The notes: generated from the letters alone by a model not told the origin. 59,431 bases of DNA from Planctomycetota bacterium (GCA_021413735.1 JAIOPV010000221.1:1-59431); one strand, 5' to 3'; numbered from the stretch's first letter, positions 15,190-23,769 are shown. Made by a program: numbers and translations.

Positions 15190-17799
15190 ATGACTGCAAC
15201 AACGACTGAACCCACTCTGAACGGTCGCACCCGCGATGTGCTCAAGCGAGCCGGGAACCCGTTCCGCAACTACTTCGCCCGCAACCCGGACGACGAAGTT
15301 TGCGCTCGCTATCACGTTCCCGAGCTGTTTGCAGCCGAGCGCGATCTGCTGCACGCGATCATCGACCTGTACCGCTACGACCCGATGACGCACAGCGAAG
15401 TGCTGCCGGTGCTAGGCAACAAGGGTGCGGGCAAGACTCACTTGCTGCACTCGATCAAGCACGGCTCGGGCGGTCAGTGGCAACTGCTCGTCACGCCCGG
15501 CGTGTATCAGAAAGACAGCGATTTCCTCGAATACCTGCTGTTCCAGATCATCGACACGCTCCTCGGGGGCGGCAAGCAGAAGGGCGTGCGGCCGCTGGAG
15601 CATGTCAGTGACCAGCTCGTTCGCCGACTGCTCGGCGTTGCGCTGCGTGAACTGACACCGGGCGACAAAGTTGAACTGTTCCCGCCGCCGGGACTTGGCC
15701 GCTGGGCGCGTCGCCTCGGGCTTGGCACGCAACAAGCGCAGGAACGGGTCGAGTGGCTGGCCGAGAATCTGTCGGGCTACTCGAACTTCGCCCGCAACCC
15801 GGCCCCGCTGAGTCGAGCGCTCGAAGAAGCGGGCCTGACGCCGCAGAAGGCGTTCGATTTGCTGTCGGCTTACGTGCAGAAGACGGAAGCGCACAACACC
15901 GCTGGGCTGATGCGGCGGCACATCTATCAGGGCTTCGCTCGTGCGGCGCTGCTGAAGGACGAAGCCGACCTCGCGGGCTTCCTGACCTACGGCTTCGCGG
16001 AACTGGAGTTCCACGTTCGCCCGACGCGGCAAGACTTGGTGCTGGCGCTGTTCAAGGTGCTGATGGAAGTGTTCCGCAGCCTGAAGACGCCAGTTGTGGT
16101 CGCGTTCGATCAGTTGGAAGATTTGCTGCTCGCTCGTCGCAGCGACGACGCCCACCGCACAGCCGAATCGTTCTTCGCGGGCATCGTGCAGGTGATGCAT
16201 CAGATCGACGGCTTGTGTTTCCTGATCTTCGCCGAGCGAGGCTTGTGGAACCGCTTCGTGCCGAGTCTCGATGGCTACATTCAGGACCGCCTGAACAACC
16301 CCGTGCATGTGCCGAAGCAGGGCACGGTGAAGGCGATTCGCCTCGAAGCGCCATCGACTGATCTATTCCGTCGTGTCTGCGAAGCGCGGCTCCGGCCGTG
16401 CCTCGATGAACTGCCGAGCAGCGATCCCGTGCCCGACATCTTCCCGTTCGCGGACGAGCAAGTCCTGCGAATCGCGAAGACCGAGCCGACGCTTCGCGAC
16501 ATGCTTCAGCAGTGCCGTCACTTGTTCGACCACTTGATTTACGGCCCGGATGACGCCCCAGCGGCGCGATCGGTCGAAGCGACTACCGAAACTTCAGCAG
16601 CCGAACCCGAGGCTCCGAAACCGACACCGACGCCTCATCTGGAATCGCGAATCTCGCCCGCCGATATGCCCGAAGAACCCGTTGCCCCTTCCGTGAGTCG
16701 CGTGTCGGCGATGTTGGAGCCTGAGGCACCGCAGACCCCGACGGAGATCACATTCAAGCGAATTGATGTGGTCGAGAGCCAACCCACCGAAGCGGAAGAG
16801 TTACCGACCGGAACGCCAATCGAAGAGGTCGAACAGCCAGTCGCAGATGTGGTTGTGAACCGTTCTCCTGGTGAAGGTTTACCCCCCACCGTCTCGCAAA
16901 GCCTCGACACCTCCCCCACAAGGGGGGAGGACAAAAACCAAGAAGGCGCCTCGCTTTTCTTGCCCTCCCCCCTTGTGGGGGAGGGTGGCGAGTCTTCGAG
17001 CCGGGTGGGGGGTGAGCGTTCCCCTGTGGAAACGCCAGTTCCCGTTCAGCAAGTTGCCCCCGAAGCAGCGGTTGCGGAGGTGCCGCCTCCGTTGCCCTTT
17101 CCGGCTCCGGTGGTCGCGGCGGAACCGGCCGTCGCAGTGGTGATGCCTGCCCCCGTGGCTGTTGCGAATCGTGCGATTCCGTCGCTAACGGAACTGTGGG
17201 ATCAGGAACAGCGAGCAGCACGGCGTAAGCTCGAGCCTGAAGGTGCGCTCACCGGAGCGACACGCGAACTGCAAGCGGGTTTGGGTGCGTTCCTGAGCAT
17301 CTGCCACGAACACGGCGTGAAGGTTGGCCCGTGGCGGCTTCAGCACGTTGTGCCCGAGTTCACGTTCGGCGAACACCCAACCTACGGTGCGGTGACGATC
17401 GCACACTGGGCCTGCAAGGATGGTCAGCCGTGGAAGGTGGGCATTGGGTTGTTCCTCGCACGCGGAGCCGGCAAGCCGAAGGATCTCGAAGTCAAACTCG
17501 GTGCGATGGAGATCAACCCCGTGATGGTCGATCTGCTGATTCTGCTTCGCCCCGAAGACGATCTCACGATGACGGGCAAGAGTAAGACCCTGTGGCAAGA
17601 CGCGGAACGCCGCGGTCGCAATGCTCGTCTGGAAGCGGCTTCGATCGATGGCTTCGCACAGCTTTACAGCTTCCCGCGCTGGCTGGCGGCAGTTCGTGAA
17701 TCGCTGCCGGAAGGCACGCCGCTGCCGAACCTGGCCGACATCATTCAGGAGAAGGCCGAGAAGTTGCTGGAACAGGTGTGCATGCCTGTGCAGGGGTAG
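15190..17799 (+). CDS. Large P-loop ATPase with an unassigned C-terminal domain
   Basis: 869 aa, ATG preceded by GGAGG at 15179-15183. Walker A GNKGAGKTHLLHSI is at residues 76-89 and a Walker B-like VVVAFDQLEDLL near 302-313, with a sensor-like FLIFAERGLW near 340. This suits an AAA/STAND-type ATPase in the Orc/Cdc6 style. A disordered Pro/Glu-rich linker (about 455-655) includes a palindromic repeat translated in frame. The last 200 residues form a compact domain (TIAHWACKDGQPWKVGIGLFL, then MEINPVMVDLLILLRPEDDL). It could be nuclease- or ligand-binding-like, but no catalytic motif can be fixed. The preceding winged-helix gene is its likely partner. Confidence 0.7.
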   Translation: MTATTTEPTLNGRTRDVLKRAGNPFRNYFARNPDDEVCARYHVPELFAAERDLLHAIIDLYRYDPMTHSEVLPVLGNKGAGKTHLLHSIKHGSGGQWQLLVTPGVYQKDSDFLEYLLFQIIDTLLGGGKQKGVRPLEHVSDQLVRRLLGVALRELTPGDKVELFPPPGLGRWARRLGLGTQQAQERVEWLAENLSGYSNFARNPAPLSRALEEAGLTPQKAFDLLSAYVQKTEAHNTAGLMRRHIYQGFARAALLKDEADLAGFLTYGFAELEFHVRPTRQDLVLALFKVLMEVFRSLKTPVVVAFDQLEDLLLARRSDDAHRTAESFFAGIVQVMHQIDGLCFLIFAERGLWNRFVPSLDGYIQDRLNNPVHVPKQGTVKAIRLEAPSTDLFRRVCEARLRPCLDELPSSDPVPDIFPFADEQVLRIAKTEPTLRDMLQQCRHLFDHLIYGPDDAPAARSVEATTETSAAEPEAPKPTPTPHLESRISPADMPEEPVAPSVSRVSAMLEPEAPQTPTEITFKRIDVVESQPTEAEELPTGTPIEEVEQPVADVVVNRSPGEGLPPTVSQSLDTSPTRGEDKNQEGASLFLPSPLVGEGGESSSRVGGERSPVETPVPVQQVAPEAAVAEVPPPLPFPAPVVAAEPAVAVVMPAPVAVANRAIPSLTELWDQEQRAARRKLEPEGALTGATRELQAGLGAFLSICHEHGVKVGPWRLQHVVPEFTFGEHPTYGAVTIAHWACKDGQPWKVGIGLFLARGAGKPKDLEVKLGAMEINPVMVDLLILLRPEDDLTMTGKSKTLWQDAERRGRNARLEAASIDGFAQLYSFPRWLAAVRESLPEGTPLPNLADIIQEKAEKLLEQVCMPVQG
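16881..17013. repeat. Family A palindromic element inside the ATPase gene, in frame
   Basis: The element carries the same two units as 7406-7540, arranged in opposite order. It is read through as about 44 codons without a stop, in the linker before the C-terminal domain. It contains the G-run hairpins around CTTGTG and the GTCTTCGAG core. Confidence 0.85.
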
Positions 17800-18100
17800 C
17801 TCACTGTTAGCAGTTAGAAATGGCAGCTAATGAGTGGAATCGTTGCGGATGTTTAAGGTGAGGTTTTGCGAGCCGGGTGAGTGGGAAATACCGCCACACA
17901 CCTAATTCCACGCGAGCCTCACCGATTACCATTTCAAACGCGACCGCGTGCAGGATTAATTGCAAAGTTCCGCTCGACGGACTGGCGACGAACTCGATCG
18001 GCCACTAGAACCATAGCTGGCCTCGCCGCTTCCAAATTTACTGCCATGGGCGACAGTGGAAGAGGGGCGGCGGGCCAACTTATCCGAAAACCATCTGCAA
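17800..18100. other. Intergenic region with no gene seen
   Basis: 301 bp between the convergent ATPase and esterase genes. It holds an 18-bp motif at 17912-17929 shared with 5261-5278 and no clear ORF or tRNA. No strong terminator hairpin was found. Confidence 0.6.
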
Positions 18101-19012
18101 TCACTTCTTCAGAGCGCTGCCAACGAAATCGAATAACGCCTTTGTGCCCAGATCGTCGGGCAAGCCGAGGTCCGCGTTGATCTTGTTGTGGTTCGTCTCC
18201 TTGCCGCCGAAGAGCGTGGCGGGAAGGCCAGCGTCCTTCAGCACGTTGCCCAAACGCTGCGCTTGTGCGCTCGTGTCGGGATGATCGGCGACGTACACGA
18301 TCAGGAACGGCGGGATGCCCTTGTCCTTCGCGACGTGCGTCACAGCGGAGAAATCCTTGTGCTTCGCGGGGTCGTTGCCGAATTTTTCGCGGTGCCCGTA
18401 CTTCGCTTGCGGAAGACCGTGAACCCGGCGACGGGTTTCCGCTGTCTCGATGATCGCTGGCACGTCGTAAGTGTCGCCATCGACGGGCACGCAGCCCTTG
18501 ATGATGCCCAGCGACAACCCCTCGGCCTTCAGGTAGCGATCATCGGTGCAGATCAACGCGGCGAGCTGAGCGCCTGCGGAATGGCCCATCACGAGCAGAC
18601 GCTTCGGGTCACCTCCGTATTCCGCGATGTGGTCGTGAACCCAGTGAACGGACTTGGCGATGTCCTGCACGATGGTCGCCATGTCAACGTTCGGCAGAAG
18701 TCGGTAATTGGTGGAGACGAAGACGAATCCTTTGTCAACGAAAGCCTTCGGCTTGAGCTGGACGCTCGATTTATCGCCCGCCTGCCAGCCGCCACCGTGA
18801 ATCCAGAACACCACCGGAAGGTTCTTCGCATCCTTTGGTGAGTACACGTCGAGCACCTGGCGGTCGAGTTTGCCATACGCGACATTCTCGGCGGTCGGCG
18901 GGAAGGCCGGCACCGGGGGTTTCTTCTCGTCTTTCTTGTCCTGTGCCTGTCCGCCATTCGGGGCGAACAGGATAAACACGAGCGGCAGGAACAGGAACTT
19001 GCGGGCCATCAT
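18101..19012 (-). CDS. Exported alpha/beta hydrolase, BD-FAE/carboxylesterase type
   Basis: 303 aa from the ATG at 19012, which has GGAG six bases upstream. A signal peptide ([18 protein letters not shown]) is followed by the esterase core. The oxyanion block [12 protein letters not shown], the nucleophile motif [13 protein letters not shown] and a C-terminal acid/His region (ADHPDT ... [13 protein letters not shown]) are present. This matches planctomycete esterase/lipase-like proteins that act on acetylated or feruloylated sugars outside the cytoplasm. The substrate is not known. It stands alone. Confidence 0.85.
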   Translation of the reverse strand: MMARKFLFLPLVFILFAPNGGQAQDKKDEKKPPVPAFPPTAENVAYGKLDRQVLDVYSPKDAKNLPVVFWIHGGGWQAGDKSSVQLKPKAFVDKGFVFVSTNYRLLPNVDMATIVQDIAKSVHWVHDHIAEYGGDPKRLLVMGHSAGAQLAALICTDDRYLKAEGLSLGIIKGCVPVDGDTYDVPAIIETAETRRRVHGLPQAKYGHREKFGNDPAKHKDFSAVTHVAKDKGIPPFLIVYVADHPDTSAQAQRLGNVLKDAGLPATLFGGKETNHNKINADLGLPDDLGTKALFDFVGSALKK

Positions 19013-19113
19013 GGTGTGCTCCGGGCGACGAGTGGGAATGGAGGTCGGCGGGGTGATGCGATTTGGTCCGACCGTACCACAGGATTCGTGTGCCCGCAAC
19101 TATGCGAGCCTCC

Positions 19114-19231
19114 GGAACCCAGGCCGTTGGCCTGGGCTGAGGAAGCGCGGTCCTTCAGACCGCAAAGACATTCCCGGTTTTTGAGGTCCGAAGGACCGAT
19201 CTTCCTGAGTCCAGGCCAACGGCCTGGTTCC
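19114..19231. repeat. Imperfect inverted repeat with arms of about 50 bp
   Basis: The left arm begins GGAACCCAGGCCGTTGGCCT and continues through a GGTCCTTC segment. The right arm near 19181-19231 is its inverted copy with a few differences. Each arm contains its own small hairpin. It lies in the 462-bp gap before the acidic-tail gene, which is otherwise empty apart from that gene's promoter region. Confidence 0.8.
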
Positions 19232-19474
19232 ACGCCCGATTGGGTTCCGCGTCCGGTGTTTCGCTCGCGATGGCGGTTCTCGGTCGCGTTCTGCGTCGAT
19301 CTTTGTCACGAACGACCGAGGAAGGATTGTATAAAGTTGCGCTGCTGTCAGCACAAATGCTGAATTGGCTATAGTTTGCGGAGGACAGGAATTTCATATT
19401 TCCCTCGCTTGACACCCTGGAAATCGTTTACTAAGAAGCGTCTACCTTTGACCGGCCGCGCCGGGGAGACCGCC

Positions 19475-19960
19475 ATGCTCGCCCGAATTGTCGCGGATGC
19501 AGTCTTAATCGCACCTTTGCGCTGTTGGTGGGTAGCTTGTCGCGCCACTCACAGCCTCAAGTTAGTGTCCGGGCCGTTGGAAGCCGATAGCAGTGGGGTT
19601 CTTGGGTCCGTCGGCCGTTACCTTGTACACGAGGATGATCAGATGTCCGGTCGCTGCCTGTTGGTGCTGCCAGGACTCGCCACCGCCGAGGAATTGTCGC
19701 CGTGGCTGGTCCAGAAAACCTCGCCCTTCCTTGTCGCCGCCGATGAGGACGAAGACCTGGAAGACGATGATGACGATGACGACGATGATGATGACGACGA
19801 TCTGGAAGACGATGATCTGGACGACGAAGAATTCGACGACGATGAGTTCGACGACGAAGAATTCGACGACGAAGAATTCGACGACGACCTCGACGATGAC
19901 CTCGATGACGACGACGACGACGATGACGATGATGAAGACGAGGACGAAGACGACGAGTGA
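19475..19960 (+). CDS. Hypothetical protein with a long Asp/Glu tail
   Basis: 161 aa from an ATG at 19475 with GGGGAG upstream; another in-frame ATG at 19643, with GAGG upstream, would give a 105-aa product. No family is recognised. The last 70 residues are almost only Asp and Glu with a few Leu and Phe (pattern DDEEFDDDEFDDEEFDD). Such tails can bind Ca, mimic nucleic acid or buffer basic proteins. None of these is shown here. The tail is encoded by GAC/GAT/GAA/GAG repeats that are prone to slippage. Confidence 0.55.
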   Translation: MLARIVADAVLIAPLRCWWVACRATHSLKLVSGPLEADSSGVLGSVGRYLVHEDDQMSGRCLLVLPGLATAEELSPWLVQKTSPFLVAADEDEDLEDDDDDDDDDDDDDLEDDDLDDEEFDDDEFDDEEFDDEEFDDDLDDDLDDDDDDDDDDEDEDEDDE

Positions 19961-20069
19961 TTGACTCGACATCAGGACGGGATGGGGTTCGCCCTGTCCC
20001 GTCATTTTGTTTTTCCGCGACGGCTCACATTTTGCATCGAGTCTGCATTTCACGAATCCGCTGGCTTCG

Positions 20070-21020
20070 ATGACCTCTCGAATCGAACGTGAGGCAGCCC
20101 TCGGGGGTTCCCAAGAGGTTCGCGTGAAACCGCCGTTCGTCCCACATCACACACACGCAGTTCCGCCAGGCCCAAGTTTCAAGGGTCGTGTCGCGGGCTT
20201 CCTCGGGCGCAACTGGGCTCGTGTCGGATATGCGTATCACGTCGAGCCAACCTGGCTGGAAGTGAACCACATTCCGTTATCGGTTAGTGGGCTGCCGACA
20301 GCGTTTCACGGCGTGAAGATCGCGCACCTCACGGACTTCCATTGCGGCACGCACATACCCAAGGGCTATCTCGAAGACGCAATTTCTCGCACGAACGACG
20401 AGAAGCCCGATCTGATCGCGCTGACCGGCGACTTCATCGACCGTGGCCCCAATCACGTCGCGTCGGCTGCGAAGCTGTTCCGCCCGCTGACGGCACCACT
20501 CGGGGTGTTCGCGGTGTTGGGGAATCACGACTTCTCGGTTCACACGCCTCGCGGCGTTCGCAAATACGCGGGCTTGGATCAGGCAATCACGGATGCGCTC
20601 CAGGCCGAGGGCGTGAACGTGTTGCGGAACCGTGCCGTGCAACTTGATCGCGGTGGCGAGAAACTGGTGGTCGCCGGCGTGGATGATTTGTGGAGCGGTG
20701 AGGCAAACCCGACGGCAGCGCTTGCTGGCGAAAGTCCAGACACGCCGCGAGTTGTGCTGGCGCACAATCCGCATGCGGTGGAATCGTTCGGCGACAACCG
20801 TGCCGACCTGACGCTGAGCGGCCACACGCACGGCGGACAGATCAACTGGCCGGGCTTGGGGCGAATTCTGCTTGCGAAGAAGGCGAAACGCTGGGCTGCG
20901 GGGTTGTATCCGCACAATGGCGGGCATGTTTATGTGAACAAGGGAGTCGGCTTCGGCTGGCGTTTCCGTTTTGGAGTCCGACCCGAGATCGCGGTGTTCA
21001 CGCTTCACCCTTCGCAGTGA
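20070..21020 (+). CDS. Metallophosphoesterase of the YkuE/YaeI type
   Basis: 316 aa from the ATG at 20070. All metal-binding motifs of calcineurin-like phosphoesterases are present in order: DFHCGTH, TGDFIDRG, GNHDFSVH and SGHTHGGQ. The N-terminal part (WLEVNHIPLSVSGLP) matches YkuE/YaeI relatives that cleave UDP-2,3-diacylglucosamine or phosphodiesters at the membrane. No clear membrane helix is seen before the domain. It is a single gene followed by a 342-bp regulatory-looking gap. Confidence 0.88.
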   Translation: MTSRIEREAALGGSQEVRVKPPFVPHHTHAVPPGPSFKGRVAGFLGRNWARVGYAYHVEPTWLEVNHIPLSVSGLPTAFHGVKIAHLTDFHCGTHIPKGYLEDAISRTNDEKPDLIALTGDFIDRGPNHVASAAKLFRPLTAPLGVFAVLGNHDFSVHTPRGVRKYAGLDQAITDALQAEGVNVLRNRAVQLDRGGEKLVVAGVDDLWSGEANPTAALAGESPDTPRVVLAHNPHAVESFGDNRADLTLSGHTHGGQINWPGLGRILLAKKAKRWAAGLYPHNGGHVYVNKGVGFGWRFRFGVRPEIAVFTLHPSQ

Positions 21021-21054
21021 CCAGCAACTCGCCAACGCGATATTCTGACGTCGA

Positions 21055-21103
21055 TTCCTCCGGGCGAGGATGACCGATTCCACATCGCCGGGCGTGGTTC
21101 CGG
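21055..21103 (+). promoter_or_regulatory. Degenerate TTCCGG box array upstream of the epimerase element
   Basis: Boxes TTCCTC at 21055, TTCCAC at 21078 and TTCCGG at 21098 are 20-23 bp apart. The last is set in GGTTCCGGACGTGT, nearly the same context as a box at 57018. They lie just after the phosphoesterase stop. Confidence 0.4.
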
Positions 21104-21172
21104 ACGTGTTTTCGGTTCTCGTGAAGCAATAATTTCGACGCAAGTCACATCCAGATTACGTTTTGCAAACAC

Positions 21173-21245
21173 TCTGATATAGTTTCTTCCGGACAGATAA
21201 AATGGTTCCGGGGAGGGGTGTGCATGTCGTCCGGAACCAATGAGA
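21173..21245 (+). promoter_or_regulatory. Conserved leader element, copy 1 (upstream of epimerase gene)
   Basis: The 5' part TCTGATATAG is followed by TTTCTTCCGGAC at 21183-21194. A perfect 9-bp stem, TGGTTCCGG (21203-21211) with CCGGAACCA (21231-21239), encloses a 19-nt G-rich loop. The stem differs from copies 2 and 3, with changes on both sides. It ends 123 bp before the epimerase ATG. A possible sigma70-like promoter (TTGAAT, 18 bp, TACACT) lies downstream at about 21288-21317. Confidence 0.65.
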
Positions 21246-21362
21246 ACCAACCAGAGCCTTGACTTTCAGCGAGAGTTGAACCCCGCTTGAATTGGTTTGT
21301 CCAGCGGGTGTACACTCCGCAATTCCAGGCAAGAACTTCTCGACACCTACGGACTCCTGCTC

Positions 21363-22325
21363 ATGGAAGAGCTTTCGCTTATCACCGGCGGCGCTGGGTT
21401 CATCGGTTCGCACCTCGCCGAGCAACTCGTGCTCCGCGGCATGCCGGTTCGTGTGTTCGACGACTTCAGCACCGGGCTGTGGTCGAACCTGTCGCATCTC
21501 GATCCGACGCCCGAACTCGTCGAAGGCAGTCTGACCGACCCAGCAGCAGTGAAGCGAGCGATGCAGGGCGTCGGCGTGGTGTATCACCTCGGGGCGTTGG
21601 CGTCGGTTGCCCGGAGCGTCGAGAACCCGGCGGCAACGCACGCGGCCTGTGCGACTGGCACGCTGAACCTGCTCGACGCGGCTCGAACCTGTGGCGTTCG
21701 ACGGGTGATTTACGCAGCCAGTTCCAGCGCTTACGGCGGGGCAGGCGGCGGCATGGCCGGTCAAACCGAAGACTTGCCGATGGTGGCGAAATCGCCTTAC
21801 GCGGCCGCGAAACTGGCTGGCGAACTGTACATGCAGGCGTTCGCGGCGACGTATGGCATCGAAACCGTCAGGCTGCGATTCTTCAACATCTTCGGGCCAC
21901 GGCAACGGGCGGATTCTCCATACTCGGGCGTGATCGCGCTCTTCACGGCCGCGATGAACCAGGGTCGCCGACCGACGATCCAGGGCGACGGATTGCAATC
22001 GCGTGACTTCACCTATGTGTTGAACGCGGTGGAAGCGCTGATGCGAGCGGCGGACGCTCCAGAAGTTTCGGGCAACGTGTACAACGTCGGCACCGGCCGC
22101 ACGGTGACGGTTCTCGATCTGGTGAACGCGTTGAATCGCATCCTGGGGAAGAACCTGAAGCCGATCTTCGCGCCGCCTCGTGTCGGCGACGTGAAGTTCT
22201 CGAAGGCCGACATTCGCCGCACCCGTGCTGACTTGGCCTACGAGCCGATCGTGAGCTTCGAGGATGGACTCGAGAAGACCGTCGAGTGGTATCTGGAGAC
22301 CCAGATGCGGGCGCTGGAGATCTAA
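21363..22325 (+). CDS. NAD-dependent epimerase/dehydratase (UDP-glucose 4-epimerase-like)
   Basis: 320 aa from the ATG at 21363. An extended short-chain dehydrogenase: nucleotide-binding motif ITGGAGFIGSHLAEQL at the N-terminus, active-site SSSAYG and YAAAK (SPYAAAKLAGELY), and the RFFNIFGPRQR block. These fit enzymes that interconvert UDP-sugars such as GlcNAc and GalNAc (WbpP/GalE-like). The product probably feeds cell-surface glycans. Which sugar is used cannot be told. The 342-bp upstream region carries conserved leader element copy 1. Confidence 0.88.
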   Translation: MEELSLITGGAGFIGSHLAEQLVLRGMPVRVFDDFSTGLWSNLSHLDPTPELVEGSLTDPAAVKRAMQGVGVVYHLGALASVARSVENPAATHAACATGTLNLLDAARTCGVRRVIYAASSSAYGGAGGGMAGQTEDLPMVAKSPYAAAKLAGELYMQAFAATYGIETVRLRFFNIFGPRQRADSPYSGVIALFTAAMNQGRRPTIQGDGLQSRDFTYVLNAVEALMRAADAPEVSGNVYNVGTGRTVTVLDLVNALNRILGKNLKPIFAPPRVGDVKFSKADIRRTRADLAYEPIVSFEDGLEKTVEWYLETQMRALEI

Positions 22326-22328
22326 GGT

Positions 22329-22378
22329 TTTGCCGCTTGCGGCGTAGCGAGCGAGAGCGCTACGCCGCAAGCGGCAAA
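22329..22378. terminator. Perfect long hairpin, family B palindrome
   Basis: Arms 22329-22349 and 22358-22378 pair over 21 bp and share the GCCGCTTGCGGCGTAGCG core with 12265-12308. The hairpin lies between the convergent stops of the epimerase and hom genes. It is flanked by T and A runs, as expected for a two-way terminator. Confidence 0.8.
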
Positions 22379-22392
22379 TCCAGAGTCCCTTG

Positions 22393-23769
22393 TCAGTCGC
22401 CCATGCTGAAGAACACCGCCGGCGCGGCGACGGTTGCCAGAGCGTTGATCTTCTTCAGCGCAGTCTTGAAGCGGCCCGTTTCGGCGTAGTGCGTCACGAT
22501 CACGAGCGGAACGGGACTGCCGCCGCTCTCGGCCGCTTCGTGCTGAACCACGCTCGAAATGCTGATCTCTTCGTCGGCCAGAATGCGAGTCACGTCCGCC
22601 AGCACGCCCGGCTTGTCCGCAACCAGAAGTCGCAGATAGAAGCGACTTCGCACTCGCTCCGCTGGCTCGATCGCGAAGCCTTTATTTGCCGTCGACCACA
22701 ACTGCGCTGCCGCGAACGTTCGTTGTGCCCGACCGACCGCAATGTCGATGATGTCCGCGACGACAGAACTCGCGGTCGGACCGCGACCCGCTCCAGGCCC
22801 CTGGTAAAGCGTCTCACCGACGATGTCGCCGTGAACGAGAATCGCGTTGTAAGCGCCGCGTACTTGCGCCAGCAAGTCGGTGTGCCGCAGCAACACGGGC
22901 GCGACGTGTAACGCCACCCAGTTTAAGGCGGAAGGCGGAAGGCGGAAGGCGGAATCTGTCTCGTCTTTTCCGCCTTCTGCCTTCCGCCTTCCGCCTTCGC
23001 CTGAGGTCCACGCTTCCGCGAGCAGCTTGATCGTGTACCCCAACTCGTCCGCGAAACGGATATCCATTGCGTCGAGGGTGTCGATGCCCTGACGTTGGAT
23101 CTCGTGCGGTCGTGCCGCAACACCGAACGCAATCTGCGCGAGCACCGCGAGCTTGTGAGCAGCGTCGGACCCGTCCACGTCGAGCGTTGGATCGGCTTCG
23201 GCATAGCCCAGCTTTTGAGCCTCAGCGAGCGCAACCGCGTAACTCATGCCTCGCTCAGCCATCGCCGTCAGGATGAAGTTCGACGTGCCATTGAGAATGC
23301 CCTGGATCGCCGTCACCTGATTGGCCGCGAGGCTTTCGCCCAGCGCCCGGATGATCGGCACACCACCCGCCACAGCCGCTTCAAAGCAGACGCAGCGTTC
23401 GGCCTTGCGAGCAGCCTCGAAGAGTTCGTGACCGGCATCCGCGAGCAACGCCTTGTTCGCCGTGACGACGTGCTTCCCGGCAGCGAGAGCGTCGAGAACG
23501 ACCTTCTTCGCGGTGGTGGTGCCGCCAATCAGCTCAACGACAACGTGAACCGTCGGATCGTGGATTGCCGCTGCGTGATCGGTTGAGATGAGTTCTTTCG
23601 GGATCGCTGAGTCGCGGAGCTTGCTCGTGTCGCGAACGACAACGCGACGGAGTGCGATGGGCCGACCCGAGCGGCTGGCAAGGCGATCTTTGTGGCGAAG
23701 GAGGATGTCGGCGACGCCACCTCCGACGGTGCCGCAGCCGATGAGTGCAATACCAAGCGTGTCAAGCAT
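22393..23769 (-). CDS. hom: Homoserine dehydrogenase with ACT domain and an in-frame repeat insert
   Basis: 458 aa. The NAD(P) motif IALIGCGTVGGGVADIL is at the start. ELIGGTTTA and the catalytic-domain block GILNGTSNFIL ... YAEADPTLDVDGSDAAHK follow. The C-terminal ACT domain (FYLRLLVADKPGVLADVTRIL) suggests feedback control by threonine. The enzyme reduces aspartate semialdehyde to homoserine. Residues of about 257-283 come from a palindromic repeat at 22925-22998 and have no counterpart in the family. They lie in the catalytic part, so they are probably a tolerated surface loop. No thr genes are adjacent. Confidence 0.93.
   Translation of the reverse strand: MLDTLGIALIGCGTVGGGVADILLRHKDRLASRSGRPIALRRVVVRDTSKLRDSAIPKELISTDHAAAIHDPTVHVVVELIGGTTTAKKVVLDALAAGKHVVTANKALLADAGHELFEAARKAERCVCFEAAVAGGVPIIRALGESLAANQVTAIQGILNGTSNFILTAMAERGMSYAVALAEAQKLGYAEADPTLDVDGSDAAHKLAVLAQIAFGVAARPHEIQRQGIDTLDAMDIRFADELGYTIKLLAEAWTSGEGGRRKAEGGKDETDSAFRLPPSALNWVALHVAPVLLRHTDLLAQVRGAYNAILVHGDIVGETLYQGPGAGRGPTASSVVADIIDIAVGRAQRTFAAAQLWSTANKGFAIEPAERVRSRFYLRLLVADKPGVLADVTRILADEEISISSVVQHEAAESGGSPVPLVIVTHYAETGRFKTALKKINALATVAAPAVFFSMGD
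22925..22998. repeat. Palindromic repeat inserted in frame in hom
   Basis: Left arm: GGCGGAA units repeated four times. Right arm: TTCCGCC units inverted. They are separated by about 20 bp (TCTGTCTCGTC). The element reads through in the hom frame as a Gly/Arg/Lys/Ser-rich stretch without a stop. Confidence 0.9.

Noticed and set aside
21243-21290. Short leader peptides beginning at the ATG just after each hairpin
   Set aside because: All three elements have an ATG there and two begin Met-Arg, but lengths (16, 22, 32 codons) differ, no common peptide can be claimed, and no ribosome binding site is convincing.
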